Of a DNA stretch of 64,000 nucleotides, positions 15,134 to 30,325 are shown in pieces. The DNA is from Desulfobacillus sp041396245 (GTDB lineage: Bacteria > Pseudomonadota > Gammaproteobacteria > Burkholderiales > Rhodocyclaceae), in assembly GCA_041396245.1 (NCBI GenBank), contig JAWKYW010000005.1, positions 62,001 to 126,000 on the forward strand. The letters run 5' to 3'. The notes beneath the pieces were generated by a model that saw only the letters and a list, made by a program, of their open reading frames with translations, had not been told where the DNA came from and did no database searches. Position numbers and translations under genes: made by a program. Numbering within the stretch: the stretch's first letter is position 1; every line of letters begins with the position of its first letter.

Positions 15134-16333
15134 ATGTTCTGGGAAAAGCGCCTCGAGGGCTTCATTGCCCGCATGGGCGGTCACGACGTGCCGCTGCGCC
15201 TGCGACTGTGGAACGGCCGCGAGGCCGTCCTCGGCCCGTCGCCCCGCGTCACCTTCAACATCCGCTCCCTTTCCGCCCTGCGCCGCCTGCTGCGGCCCTC
15301 GCTGGCCTCGCTCGGCCAGGCCTATGTCGACGGCCTGATCGACATCGAGGGCACCATCGACGACGTCATCGCCGTCGCGGCGAAACTCTCCGCCCATGCC
15401 GGCCGCGGACTCCGTCGCGCCGCCCGCAGGGTGCGGCATACGCGCCGCGTCGACGCCGAGGCCATCGCCTACCACTACGACGTCTCGAATGCGTTCTACC
15501 GCCTCTGGCTGGACGAGGAGATGGTCTATTCCTGCGCCTACTTCCGCAGCCCCGGGGACGACCTGGAATCGGCCCAGCGCGCCAAGATCGACCACATCCT
15601 GACCAAGCTGCGCGTCGCGCCCGGCCAGCGCCTGCTCGACATCGGCTGCGGCTGGGGCGCGCTGGCGCTGCGGGCGGCGCAGGTCCACGGCGTGCGCGCG
15701 GTCGGCATCACGCTGTCGCGCAACCAGTGCGAGCTGGCGCGGGCGCGGGCGGCGGCGGCCGGGCTGGCGGACCGGGTCGAGTTCCGACTGCAGGACTACC
15801 GCGAGGTGGATGAGCGCTTCGACCGCGTCGTCAGCGTCGGCATGTTCGAGCATGTCGGCCTCAGGCACCTGCGCGACTATTTCGGGAAGGTCCGCGCGCT
15901 GCTGACCGACGACGGCCTCTGCCTGAACCACGGCATCACCTCGACCGATGCGAACTCGGCAGAGTCGCCCTTCGGCGGCGGCGAGTTCATCGAGCGCTAC
16001 GTCTTCCCCCACGGCGAGCTGCCGCACATCGGCCTGCTGCTGCGGGAGATGGGTGCCGCCGGGCTGGAGGCGACCGACGTGGAGAACCTGCGCCGCCACT
16101 ACGCCCTCACGGCGCGGCACTGGAGCCGGCGCTTCGAGCAGAACGCCGAGCAGCTGCGCGCGCTGGCCGGGGAAAAACGCTACCGCATCTGGCGCACCTA
16201 CCTCGCCGGCTGCGCCTACGGCTTCGAGCAGGACTGGATTTCCCTGCACCAGGTGGTGGCGGTCAAGGCCGGCGGCGCGGGCGCGCAGGCCCTGCCGCTG
16301 ACGCGGGACTACATGTATCCCGGCGGCCGATGA
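15134..16333 (+). CDS. Cyclopropane-fatty-acyl-phospholipid synthase family protein
   Basis: 399 residues from the ATG at 15134 (MFWEKRLEGF), preceded by a G-rich ribosome binding site; an in-frame ATG at 15101 would add 11 residues. The N-terminal lipid-binding half has VTFNIRSLSALRRLLRP and YVDGLIDIEG. The methyltransferase half has AIAYHYDVSNAFYRLWLDEEMVYSCAYF and the SAM-binding LLDIGCGWGALALRAA, then VSVGMFEHVG. The enzyme would transfer a methylene group from SAM to unsaturated acyl chains of phospholipids at the inner membrane. It is monocistronic with its own promoter. Some family members make other C-methyl modifications, so the product is not certain. Confidence 0.9.
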   Translation: MFWEKRLEGFIARMGGHDVPLRLRLWNGREAVLGPSPRVTFNIRSLSALRRLLRPSLASLGQAYVDGLIDIEGTIDDVIAVAAKLSAHAGRGLRRAARRVRHTRRVDAEAIAYHYDVSNAFYRLWLDEEMVYSCAYFRSPGDDLESAQRAKIDHILTKLRVAPGQRLLDIGCGWGALALRAAQVHGVRAVGITLSRNQCELARARAAAAGLADRVEFRLQDYREVDERFDRVVSVGMFEHVGLRHLRDYFGKVRALLTDDGLCLNHGITSTDANSAESPFGGGEFIERYVFPHGELPHIGLLLREMGAAGLEATDVENLRRHYALTARHWSRRFEQNAEQLRALAGEKRYRIWRTYLAGCAYGFEQDWISLHQVVAVKAGGAGAQALPLTRDYMYPGGR

Positions 16334-16385
16334 CAGACGCCCGGGGTCGTGGCACACTGTGCGCCCCGACCGTCAGGAGGCGCTT

Positions 16386-16808
16386 ATGGCCGAGTTGCCC
16401 CCGTTTCACCTTGCCTTTCCCGTCACCGATCTTTCGCGGGCGCGGGAGTTCTACGGCAAGTTCCTCGGTTGCCCGGAAGGGCGCAGTTCGGATGAATGGG
16501 TGGATTTCAATTTCCGCGGCCACCAGCTCGTCGCCCATCTCGTAAAGGGCATGGCCGGCGAGGAAGCGGTCAACCTGGTGGAGGACATGCAGGTGCCGGT
16601 GCGCCATTTCGGGCTGGTGCTGCCGATGCAGGAATGGCAGACCCTGGCCGAGCGCTTCCGCGCCGCCGGCATGGAATTCCTGATCGAGCCCTGCGTGCGC
16701 TTCAGGGGCCAGCCGGGCGAGCAGGCCACCATGTTCCTCAGGGACCCCTTCGGCAATGCCCTGGAATTCAAGGCCTTCGCCGATCCGGCACGGCTGTTCG
16801 CGAAATGA
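16386..16808 (+). CDS. VOC family protein (glyoxalase/dioxygenase-like)
   Basis: 140 residues from the ATG at 16386, with AGGAGG 5 bp upstream. It has the vicinal-oxygen-chelate fold sequence: FHLAFPVTDLSRAREFYGKFLGCPEG at the start and FLRDPFGNALEFKAFADP at the end. H7 region, H74 region and E133 region residues are placed like VOC metal ligands. The substrate is unknown; it resembles small single-domain dioxygenase-like proteins of proteobacteria. The downstream lipoprotein start overlaps or closely follows its stop. Confidence 0.85.
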   Translation: MAELPPFHLAFPVTDLSRAREFYGKFLGCPEGRSSDEWVDFNFRGHQLVAHLVKGMAGEEAVNLVEDMQVPVRHFGLVLPMQEWQTLAERFRAAGMEFLIEPCVRFRGQPGEQATMFLRDPFGNALEFKAFADPARLFAK

Positions 16809-16819
16809 AAGGATCCTTC

Positions 16820-17110
16820 ATGCGTTCGTACTTGTTGTCCCTGGGCGCGGCCGTCGCCCTCCTCCTCGCCGCCTGCGGCTCGAAAATCTCGGCGGAGAAC
16901 TTCGAGCGGATCCAGAGCGGCATGGCGCAGAAGGACGTCGTTGCCCTGCTTGGCGAGCCCACCGAAACGAGCGCCGTCAGCATCGCCGGCCTGTCCGGCG
17001 GCATGGCCATCTGGCGCGACGGCAATACGGAAATCTCCGTGCAGTTCCTCAACGACAAGGTGCAGGCCAAGCAGCTCAACCGGGCGCCCGCCAAGGCCGG
17101 GGCCAGATAG
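16820..17110 (+). CDS. Small SmpA/DUF3862-like lipoprotein
   Basis: 96 residues. A lipoprotein signal peptide ends in LLLAACGS, so Cys20 would be lipidated. The rest, ISAENFERIQSGMAQKDVVALLGEPTETSA, matches the BLIP-like fold of SmpA/BamE and DUF3862 proteins. Two starts are possible: ATG at 16820 with AAAGGA upstream (chosen), or ATG at 16805 overlapping the VOC stop. Its role is probably envelope-related but is not assigned. The following 17111-17224 has no gene I can support. Confidence 0.75.
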   Translation: MRSYLLSLGAAVALLLAACGSKISAENFERIQSGMAQKDVVALLGEPTETSAVSIAGLSGGMAIWRDGNTEISVQFLNDKVQAKQLNRAPAKAGAR

Positions 17111-17224
17111 CGCCCCCTTTGCGCGCGCCCTTCACCGCGGCCGGCGTCACCGCAAGGGCGGCCACCCGGGGAACGCCATGAACGCCGCCGGCCAGCCGAT
17201 CGCCTGGCGCATCCTGCGACGCGG

Positions 17225-20008
17225 CTAGGCGGAGGCGGATTCGGCCAGACGCGCCTGTGCCGCGGCAAGGCGCGCGATGGGCACGCGCGGCCCCGAACAG
17301 GAGACATAGTTCAGGCCGATGCCGTGGCAGAAGCGGATGGAGGACGGGTGGCCGCCATGCTCGCCGCAGATGCCGATCTTGAGCTCCGGATTAGTCTTGC
17401 GGCCATGCTCGACGGCGATCCGCATCACTTCGCCCACGCCCTTCTCGTCGAGTACCTCGAAGGGGTTGTCCTGCAGGATGCCGGTCTCGTTGTAGGCCGG
17501 CAGGAACTTGTTTTCGGCATCCTCGCGGCTGAAGGAGAAGGTGGCCTGGGTCAGGTCGTTGGTGCCGAAGGAGAAGAACTCGGCCATCTCGGCCATGCGG
17601 CCGGCGCGCATGCAGGCACGCACGACTTCCAGCATCGAGCCGAACTTCAGGCGCACCTTGATGCCGTGGGTGAGCTCCACCACCTTGTGCAGGCGCTGCA
17701 CGTGGCCGTGAATGCGGCGCAGCTCCTCCACCGTGGCGACCTGCGGCACCATGATTTCCGGATAGACCTCGATGCCCTCCTTGGCGCACAGCGCGGCCGC
17801 CTCGAGGATGGCCTGGATCTGCATGCAGTAGATCTCCGGGTAGGTGATGCCCAGGCGCACGCCGCGATGGCCGAGCATCGGGTTCACCTCGGACAGGGCG
17901 CGCACCTTCTTGAGGACCTTCTCCTTCTTGGAAATGATGTCCTCCTCCAGGTGCGATTCCTTGAAGGTATGCAGGCCGTCCATCAGCTTGACGAGGCCGT
18001 CGGCGTATTGCTGGTAGAGCTTCGGGTTGAGCAGCTTGAGGGTTTCCGGCAGCTCCTCCAGGCCCTTGATGGTGTCGCGCAGGTGGTGCAGGTGGGCGAT
18101 CTCCAGTTCGAGCTGGGCGGCGGTCGGCAGGAACTCGTGCATCGGCGGGTCGAGCAGGCGCACCGTCACCGGCAGGCCGCGCATGGCCTTGAAGATGCCC
18201 TTGAAGTCGGCGCGCTGGATCGGCAGCAGGCGGTCGAGCGCGGCCTGGCGTTCCTCCGCCGTCTCGGCCAGGATCATCTCCTGCACGATGGGCAGGCGGT
18301 CGCTGCTGTTGAACATGCGCTCGGTGCGGCACAGGCCGATGCCCATGGCGCCGAAGGCGCGGGCGCGGGCGGCGTCCTCCGGCGTGTCGGCGTTGGCCAT
18401 CACCTGCAGGCGTGCATTCTCGTCGGCCCAATCGAGCAGGGTGGACATCTCCTCGGAGACCTCGGCCTCGACCGTCGGCACCTCGCCGGCGTAGACGTGG
18501 CCCGAACCGCCATCGATGGTGATGACGTCGCCCTCGTGCAGCGTGGCTTCGCCGATCACCGCGCGACGGGCGATGACATCGATGACGATGGCCTCGCAGC
18601 CGGAGACGCAGGGCTTGCCCATGCCGCGCGCCACCACGGCCGCATGCGAGGTCTTGCCGCCGCGGCTGGTGAGGATGCCCTGGGCCTGGAAGAAGCCGTG
18701 GATGTCTTCCGGCTTGGTCTCCTCGCGCACCAGGATGATGCGCTCGCCGGCCCTGCCGCGCGCTTCCGCCGTGTCGGCATCGAAGACGATCTTGCCCGAG
18801 GCGGCGCCGGGCGAGGCCGGCAGGCCCTGGGCCAGCGACTTGCCGCGGAACGAGGGCGAGAGCTGCGGCACCAGCAACTGCTCCAGCATGGCCGGATCGA
18901 CGCGCAGCAGCGCGCGCTCCTTGCCGATCAACCCTTCATGGAACATCTCGACCGAAGTGCGCACCATGGCGCGGGCGTTCATCTTGCCGTTGCGCGTCTG
19001 CAGGCAGTAGAGCCGGCCCTTCTCGATGGTGAACTCGAAGTCCTGCACCTCGTGGTAGTGCGACTCCAGCCGGTTGTGCAATTCCATCAGCTGGCGGTAG
19101 ATTTCCGGCATCTCCTTTTCCATCTCGGCGATCGGCTTCGGCGTGCGGATGCCGGCCACCACGTCCTCGCCCTGGGCGTTGACCAGGTACTCGCCGTAGA
19201 TCAGGTTCTCGCCGGTGCCCGGGTTGCGCGTGAAGCCGACACCGGTGCCGGAGTCGTTGCCCATGTTGCCGAACACCATGGTGCACACGTTCACCGCCGT
19301 GCCGTTGGCCATGTCCTTCGTGATCCTGAACTGCTTGCGGTAGTCCACCGCGCGCTTGCCCATCCAGGAGCGGAACACGGCGCCGACGGCGATTTCCAGC
19401 TGCGCGAAGGGGTCGGCCGGGAAGGGCTTGCCGGTATGGCGCTGAATGATTGAAAGGAATTCCCCGGCGAGTTCCTCCAGGTGGTCCGCCGACAGGTCCA
19501 CATCCTGCAGTGCGCCGTACTTCTTCTTGACGGCGTGCATCTTCTCGTCGAAGGCCTCGTCGGCGATGCCCAGGGCGATCTTGCCGAAGAGCTGGATGAA
19601 GCGGCGGTAGGCGTCCCAGGCGAAGCGCGGGTTGGCGGTCTGCTTGACGAGGCCCGCGAGCGAGGTCTCGTTCAGGCCCAGGTTGAGGATGGTGTCCATC
19701 ATGCCCGGCATGGACATCGCCGAGCCGGAACGCACCGAAATCAGCAACGGGTTTTCGGCGCTGCCGAAGCCCTTGCCGGTCTTCTTCTCCAGCGCCTTCA
19801 TGTGGGCCTCGATGTCGTCCATGAGGCCGTCGGGCAGCCGGTTGTTCTCCAGGTAGGCGAGGCAGGCCTCGGTGGTGACGGTGAAGCCGGGCGGCACGTT
19901 GAGGCCGATCTGCGTCATCTCGCACAGGTTGGCGCCCTTGCCGCCGAGCAGCATCTTGTCCTTGCCGTCGCCGTCCTCGAAATCGAATATGAATTTGCGG
20001 GATTTCAT
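17225..20008 (-). CDS. ppdK: Pyruvate, phosphate dikinase
   Basis: 927 residues, slightly longer than plant and Clostridium enzymes. The ATP-grasp domain opens with GGKGANLCEMTQIGLNVPPG and has RSGSAMSMPGMMDTILNLG. The swivelling phosphohistidine domain contains GGKTSHAAVVARG with catalytic His455. The C-terminal PEP/pyruvate barrel has GIGLCRTERMF, GHRGVRLGITYPEIY and FSFGTNDLTQ. It interconverts pyruvate, ATP and phosphate with PEP, AMP and PPi in the cytoplasm. It is monocistronic, divergent from the SEL1 gene. No DUF299 regulatory kinase is nearby. Confidence 0.97.
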   Translation of the reverse strand: MKSRKFIFDFEDGDGKDKMLLGGKGANLCEMTQIGLNVPPGFTVTTEACLAYLENNRLPDGLMDDIEAHMKALEKKTGKGFGSAENPLLISVRSGSAMSMPGMMDTILNLGLNETSLAGLVKQTANPRFAWDAYRRFIQLFGKIALGIADEAFDEKMHAVKKKYGALQDVDLSADHLEELAGEFLSIIQRHTGKPFPADPFAQLEIAVGAVFRSWMGKRAVDYRKQFRITKDMANGTAVNVCTMVFGNMGNDSGTGVGFTRNPGTGENLIYGEYLVNAQGEDVVAGIRTPKPIAEMEKEMPEIYRQLMELHNRLESHYHEVQDFEFTIEKGRLYCLQTRNGKMNARAMVRTSVEMFHEGLIGKERALLRVDPAMLEQLLVPQLSPSFRGKSLAQGLPASPGAASGKIVFDADTAEARGRAGERIILVREETKPEDIHGFFQAQGILTSRGGKTSHAAVVARGMGKPCVSGCEAIVIDVIARRAVIGEATLHEGDVITIDGGSGHVYAGEVPTVEAEVSEEMSTLLDWADENARLQVMANADTPEDAARARAFGAMGIGLCRTERMFNSSDRLPIVQEMILAETAEERQAALDRLLPIQRADFKGIFKAMRGLPVTVRLLDPPMHEFLPTAAQLELEIAHLHHLRDTIKGLEELPETLKLLNPKLYQQYADGLVKLMDGLHTFKESHLEEDIISKKEKVLKKVRALSEVNPMLGHRGVRLGITYPEIYCMQIQAILEAAALCAKEGIEVYPEIMVPQVATVEELRRIHGHVQRLHKVVELTHGIKVRLKFGSMLEVVRACMRAGRMAEMAEFFSFGTNDLTQATFSFSREDAENKFLPAYNETGILQDNPFEVLDEKGVGEVMRIAVEHGRKTNPELKIGICGEHGGHPSSIRFCHGIGLNYVSCSGPRVPIARLAAAQARLAESASA

Positions 20009-20163
20009 GTTTGTTCACGCCTGGTCGGTGATGAAAGTGTCGGGCAGTTTGCCACGCCCGGCGCCGAAAAACCATGATCTGCACGTGGTTTGCCCGCCCC
20101 CGCCGTTCGGAGTCGATGGACGGCCACCATTTCCGCACCGTTTCCGCCTATCATGGCTGCATC

Positions 20164-21414
20164 ATGATCGCGACGAGAACGGCATTCCTTGCCTGCCTGC
20201 TGCTGCCCCCGCTGGCGCAGGCGCAAACCCATGCCCAGGCCGAGGACAAGCCGGGGCGCGTCGTGCTGGTGCCGATGTCGGTCGAGCGGCCCGCAGGAGA
20301 GGGCTGGGCGATGGTCAGGCGCACCGACAGCGAACTGGTCTTCGTCCGGCCCGCCGACGGCCGACGCAACGGCCGGGTGGCGATAGCCAGCGGCAAGGTG
20401 CCCGAAAAGCGTGCCCGGTCGGCGGAGGAACTGGCCGCCAACGTGCGCGACGACCTGAAAAGGAACGTCAGCGACAAGCGCTTCGAGGTGATGGCGGAAG
20501 AAGTCAGGCCGGACCCGGAGGGCGAACGCAAGTGCGTCCGCTATCACCAGCGCGCCCGCGACCTCGGCGCCAGGCGCCCGGACGGCACGGCGCTGACTAT
20601 CGACCTGCATGGCCTTGCCTGCCTGCACCCCGAGGACGAGGGCATCGTCATGACCGCTTCCCTTTCGGAGCGGGGCCCGCAGGCGGATGAAGATGCGGGC
20701 CTGGCCGAAGAGGCGGCGCGTTTTTTCGCCGGCATCAGGCCGCATTCCCCCCTCAAGGACAAGGACTGGCAAGCATTCGCGGAAAAAGGCGACGCCAATG
20801 CCCAGGTCTGGCTGGCGCGCCACCTGATGCGGAGCAACGAGATCGAGCAGGCCGTCGTCTGGCTGAAGCGTGCGGCGGACCAGAACCATCCCGACGCGCA
20901 GGCGCTGCTCGGGCTGGCCCACCTCACCGGCCGCGCGGTGACGCGCAATCCCGAGGAAGCCGTCAAGTGGCTGCGTCCGGCCGCCGAGAAGGGCTACCCG
21001 AAGGCCGGGGGCCTGCTGGCGCTGGCCCTGATCAGCGCGGCGGAGGTGCGCAACGAGGCAGAGGCGGCGAACTGGGCGCGCAAGGCGGCGGAGAACGGCG
21101 ATCCGCTTGGTCAGGCCCTGCTCGGCGATTTCCTGCTGTTCGGCCGGGCCGGCCTGGAAAAGGACGAGGCAGCCGGCGTCGGCTGGACGCGCCGGGCTGC
21201 CGAGCGGGGAGACGCCAGGGCGGAATTCATGCTTGCGGGCCTGCTGGCCAACGGCATCGGCACGGCGAAGGATCCCGTCCAGTCACGCTTCTGGCTGGAA
21301 CTGGCCGCCGCGCAAGGCCACGCCGAGGCGCGGAAAATCGTGGCGCAGATCAAGCGTCCCCCGGATGCGGCGCCGGCGGCCGCCCCCACCCCCGCCCCCG
21401 CTGAAAACCAGTAG
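20164..21414 (+). CDS. Exported SEL1-like repeat (TPR) protein
   Basis: 416 residues from the ATG at 20164, chosen because it begins a clean signal peptide (FLACLLLPPLAQAQ); an in-frame ATG at 20074 would bury it. Residues 30-195 form an unrecognised domain. From about 200 there are five SEL1 repeats, such as AQVWLARHLMRSNEIEQAVVWLKRAAD and AQALLGDFLLFGRAGLEKDEAAGVGW. The tail is Pro/Ala-rich. SEL1 repeats are protein-binding solenoids; the partner is unknown. Periplasmic location is inferred from the signal peptide. Confidence 0.8.
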   Translation: MIATRTAFLACLLLPPLAQAQTHAQAEDKPGRVVLVPMSVERPAGEGWAMVRRTDSELVFVRPADGRRNGRVAIASGKVPEKRARSAEELAANVRDDLKRNVSDKRFEVMAEEVRPDPEGERKCVRYHQRARDLGARRPDGTALTIDLHGLACLHPEDEGIVMTASLSERGPQADEDAGLAEEAARFFAGIRPHSPLKDKDWQAFAEKGDANAQVWLARHLMRSNEIEQAVVWLKRAADQNHPDAQALLGLAHLTGRAVTRNPEEAVKWLRPAAEKGYPKAGGLLALALISAAEVRNEAEAANWARKAAENGDPLGQALLGDFLLFGRAGLEKDEAAGVGWTRRAAERGDARAEFMLAGLLANGIGTAKDPVQSRFWLELAAAQGHAEARKIVAQIKRPPDAAPAAAPTPAPAENQ

Positions 21415-21506
21415 GAATGCTGCGCCGCACATGGTGCACCGCGTCTTTATTCTGAAACCTGGCGGGGGTAGGCTGGACTCCTGAAAACGATCCGGAGGAG
21501 ACAGCC

Positions 21507-22037
21507 ATGGCCAGCGCGACACCGTTCGGCAGCCTCGCCGAGTGCTACGCCAGCGCCCTTGCCATCGAGCGCGAAGCAGCGGAACGCAGCGAAGAATTCG
21601 CGGAATACCTCGATGACCACGGCGAACAGGCGACCGCCGACCTGTTCCGCCGGCTGGCGCGCTTTGAACGGCAGCACCTTGCCGAACTCGAGCGCCGCGC
21701 CGCCGGCATGCCCTTGCCCGCCTTGCGGCCCTGGGAATTCAGCTGGCTCGACGATGCCCCCGCCGAGCAGGTGGACCACCGGTTCGTCTTCCACCTGATG
21801 ACGCCGCACGCTGCGCTGAAAATCGCCCTCGGCGCCGAGAAGCGCGCCCAGGCGCTCTTCGAGCAGGCCGTCGCAGCCAGCGACGACCCGGAAATGAAGC
21901 GGCTGGCGCGGGAGCTGGCCGGCGAGGAACTGGAGCACATCGCCTGGCTGGAGGACGGCCTGAAACAGGTGCCGCGCCCGCTCCTCTCCGAAGCCGATTA
22001 CGAAGCGATGTTCAATGCGGCTTCTTCGCCGCATTGA
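21507..22037 (+). CDS. Ferritin-like/rubrerythrin-type protein
   Basis: 176 residues, all-helical. The diiron-type residues are visible in AIEREAAERSEEFAEYL, FERQHLAELERRAAG, ALGAEKRAQALFEQAV and LAGEELEHIAWLEDGL, i.e. E-x6-E and ExxH motifs on four helices. No rubredoxin domain is present. A role in peroxide reduction or iron handling is likely but unproven. GGAGGAGA precedes the ATG. The 3-prime end overlaps the convergent gene at 22012-22037. Confidence 0.78.
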   Translation: MASATPFGSLAECYASALAIEREAAERSEEFAEYLDDHGEQATADLFRRLARFERQHLAELERRAAGMPLPALRPWEFSWLDDAPAEQVDHRFVFHLMTPHAALKIALGAEKRAQALFEQAVAASDDPEMKRLARELAGEELEHIAWLEDGLKQVPRPLLSEADYEAMFNAASSPH

Positions 22038-22491
22038 TGAAGGCCACCGGGAACACCACCTCCTCCGCCGCGTGCTTCTGCGGCGCATTCTGGTAGTCCG
22101 GCATGTGCGGCGCGGCGGCGCCCGAGGCCGACATCAGCTTGCCGATCAGCACCTGGATCTGGTCGGAAAACCATTCGTCCTCGAAGCGCGTCGGCAGGAA
22201 GCGCAATTCCCTGACGCGCTCTGGGACTTCCTCCGGGGCGATCACGTCGTCGGCGGCGTAGGCGCCGGAGAAGAAGCGCCCGGCGAGGAAGCGCAGGAAC
22301 CAGCCGCCCTTTCCATCCGCCGCCAGCACGAAGACGCGCGCGCCGGAGGGCGCCTCGTCGTCCTCTTCCTCGAATACCGGATGCACGGCGAAGGCTGCGG
22401 CCTGGCGCTGCAGGGCGTACTGGACGGCCTCGTCGAAGGACAGGCGGTTGTCCTCGAAGGGCGCATGGACATTGTTTTCTTCTGTGCTCAT
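22012..22491 (-). CDS. Hypothetical acidic protein
   Basis: 159 residues, acidic (several EEEDDE runs), with no signal peptide or membrane helix. I do not recognise the family. Visible features are RVFVLAADGKGGWFLRFLAGRFFSG and an Ala-rich segment at residues 120-128. It is convergent with the ferritin-like gene and overlaps it by 26 bp, which would allow antisense effects at both 3-prime ends. The gene call rests on codon pattern, length and a plausible start at 22491. Confidence 0.6.
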   Translation of the reverse strand: MSTEENNVHAPFEDNRLSFDEAVQYALQRQAAAFAVHPVFEEEDDEAPSGARVFVLAADGKGGWFLRFLAGRFFSGAYAADDVIAPEEVPERVRELRFLPTRFEDEWFSDQIQVLIGKLMSASGAAAPHMPDYQNAPQKHAAEEVVFPVAFINAAKKPH

Positions 22492-22578
22492 CTGAATTCT
22501 CCGTTGGGTTCGAGTAAGCTATCAGCTTGTTAGCGCCCAGTGCAAGCGGGCTTTTCTCTGCCGCAATTCAAATTCCAA

Positions 22579-28341
<5,763 letters not shown>

Positions 28342-28362
28342 AGCAGCGGTCATATCGGAGAT

Positions 28363-28432
28363 CGTCATTCCCGCGAAAGCGGGAATCCAGTCAGCGGTTA
28401 AACCATGGATTCCCGCTTTCGCGGGAATGACG
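28363..28432. repeat. Inverted repeat between convergent genes, possible bidirectional terminator
   Basis: Arms at 28363-28389 (CGTCATTCCCGCGAAAGCGG...) and 28406-28432 are 27-bp inverse copies; each arm also folds on itself (ATTCCCGC-GAAA-GCGGGAAT). It lies between the uvrA stop and the convergent aldo/keto reductase stop, so the transcript hairpin could end both genes although no T-run is present. This is a common proteobacterial interspersed repeat type. Confidence 0.75.
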
Positions 28433-28446
28433 GAATCAGCGCTCCT

Positions 28447-29370
28447 CTAGATCCCGTCGAAATATTGCGCCATGCGCCGGCGCAGCGCCGCGTCGGGCAG
28501 GCGGCCGAAGTTGGCGCCCATGTTCTCCAGCATGTGCGCCGGGTTCGAGGTGGCCGGAATGGCGCAGGTCACCGCCGGGTGCGAGACGATGAATTTCAGG
28601 AAAAACTGCGCCCAGTTGGCGCAGTCGATTTCGCCCGCCCAGTCCGGCAGCGGTTTTCCCTGCACGCGCGCGAACAGGTCGCCGCCGTCGAAGGGCCGGT
28701 TGGCGATCACCGCCATGCGCCGCTCGGCGGCGAGCGGCAGCAACTGACTTTCCGGACCGCGGTCATGCAAGCCGTAGGTGAACTGCACGAAGTCGAAATC
28801 GGCCTTCCTCATCGCCCGCAGCAGCGCGTCGTGGCGGCGGCCGTGCGAGGTGGTGATGCCGATGTAGCGGATGCGCCCTTCGCGCTTCATCTCGCGCAGC
28901 ACCTCGAGGTGGCCCTCCCAGTCAAGCATGTTGTGGATCTGCATCAGGTCGAAGCGCGGCACGCCCCACAGCTTGCGCGAGGCCTCCATCTGCCGCCGCC
29001 CGAGCGCCTGGCCGTAGATCCACACCTTGCTGGCGGCGAACAGCGCCTCCTTTCCCTTCACGCGCGGCAGCAACTCGCCGATGACGCGCTCGGCCGTGCC
29101 GTACATCGGCGAGGAATCGACCAGGCGGCCGCCGTGGTCGAAGAAGGTCTGCAGCACCGGCTGCAGCCGCTCGATCGCGCCGCTGCCGGCGCCGCTGTCG
29201 AACGTCAGCCAGCTGCCGACGCCGATCAGCGGGATGCGCTCGCCGGTCGACGGGATCGGCCTGGTCAGCGGCGCGCGCGCCGAGCTCGCCCGGCCGGGGT
29301 CCAGCGCGAACGCGAGGCCCAGACCGGCCAGGCCTTGCAGAAACATGCGTCTTTGCATCATGCCTTTCAC
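28447..29370 (-). CDS. Tat-exported aldo/keto reductase
   Basis: 307 residues. The N-terminus MQRRMFLQGLAGLGLAFAL is a twin-arginine signal peptide (RRxFLxG), with start choices at Met1, Met4 or Met5. The TIM-barrel catalytic tetrad is visible: Asp and Tyr in VDSSPMYGTAE, Lys in FAASKVW, His in DLMQIHNM. NAD(P)-dependent reduction of an aldehyde or ketone is the family reaction. Tat export of a folded, cofactor-bound AKR to the periplasm is unusual but known for this subgroup. It is monocistronic and divergent from the M23 gene. Confidence 0.88.
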   Translation of the reverse strand: MKGMMQRRMFLQGLAGLGLAFALDPGRASSARAPLTRPIPSTGERIPLIGVGSWLTFDSGAGSGAIERLQPVLQTFFDHGGRLVDSSPMYGTAERVIGELLPRVKGKEALFAASKVWIYGQALGRRQMEASRKLWGVPRFDLMQIHNMLDWEGHLEVLREMKREGRIRYIGITTSHGRRHDALLRAMRKADFDFVQFTYGLHDRGPESQLLPLAAERRMAVIANRPFDGGDLFARVQGKPLPDWAGEIDCANWAQFFLKFIVSHPAVTCAIPATSNPAHMLENMGANFGRLPDAALRRRMAQYFDGI

Positions 29371-29416
29371 CCCGGACTGAATACGGGCTGCATCCGGACG
29401 TTAGAATGCAGTCTCC

Positions 29417-30247
29417 ATGATCAAGTTCATTCTACGGCTCGCCTGCGCAGGCTCGGGCTTCCTCTCCGCCCTGACCGTCCATGCCCTGCCGCAGGAGGCG
29501 GTCGTCCCCGGCGGCATCGCCCTTGTCCGTCTCGGCAGCGGCGCCGAGCGGCCGCAGGCCTGGTTCGGCGACAGGCGCGTCGCCGTCGTCCGCGACGGCC
29601 GCGGCTGGGTGGCGCTGGTCGGCCTGCCCCTGAGCCTCGCGCCGGGCGAGCACGCCTTGCGCGTCCTCGACGCCGGCGTCGAGAAAGCCCGACCGATCCG
29701 CGTCGCCGCGAAGCACTACCCGCTGCAGCGCTTCAGCGTGCCCGACCAGCGCAAGGTCGAGCCGCCGCCCGAGGACCTGCAGCGCATCGCGCGCGAGCGC
29801 AAACGCATCGACGAGATCAAGGCGCTGTTCCGTGAGGAGCCGGAGCCGGACACGACCTTCCGCCAGCCCGCGCGGGGAAAGCTCAGCGGCCGCTTCGGCC
29901 TGCGCCGCGTCATAAACGGTCTGGCGCGCAGTCCGCACGCCGGCATCGACGTCGCCGTGCCGACCGGCACGCCGGTCGTGGCCGCCGGCAGGGGCATCGT
30001 GGTCGAGGCGGGCGACTATTTCTTCAACGGCAACTCGGTCTACATCGACCACGGCCAGGGCCTGGTCACCCTGTATTGCCACCTCGACCGCATCGAGGTG
30101 CTGCCGGGCGAACCGGTCGCCGCCGGCCAGCGCATCGGCCTGTCCGGCAACACCGGCCGCACGAGCGGCCCGCACCTGCACTGGACGGTGCTGGCCAACG
30201 GCATCGCCGTCGACCCGCGGCTGTTCCTGCCGCGACCGCGGCGCTGA
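29417..30247 (+). CDS. M23 family metallopeptidase (periplasmic)
   Basis: 276 residues with an N-terminal signal peptide ending near VHALP. A beta-rich N-terminal domain (30-150) precedes the LytM domain (150-270). The zinc site is seen in SPHAGIDVAVPTGTPV (HxxxD), and GPHLHW supplies the HxH. GRFGLRRVINGL and NGNSVYIDHGQGLVTLYCHLD are conserved. It probably cleaves peptidoglycan cross-links in the periplasm, or activates amidases. Monocistronic. Confidence 0.9.
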   Translation: MIKFILRLACAGSGFLSALTVHALPQEAVVPGGIALVRLGSGAERPQAWFGDRRVAVVRDGRGWVALVGLPLSLAPGEHALRVLDAGVEKARPIRVAAKHYPLQRFSVPDQRKVEPPPEDLQRIARERKRIDEIKALFREEPEPDTTFRQPARGKLSGRFGLRRVINGLARSPHAGIDVAVPTGTPVVAAGRGIVVEAGDYFFNGNSVYIDHGQGLVTLYCHLDRIEVLPGEPVAAGQRIGLSGNTGRTSGPHLHWTVLANGIAVDPRLFLPRPRR

Positions 30248-30325
30248 GCGACCCGACTTCCCCTGCGTCAGGCCCGCGCCCATCCTGCGCGATGCCGCGC
30301 CGAGGATGGGGAAGGAAATGGCCCA

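Noticed and set aside
17324..19453. 709-codon plus-strand ORF across ppdK
   Set aside because: Antisense shadow; His/Ala/Leu-rich with no domains, while the opposite strand is a complete dikinase.
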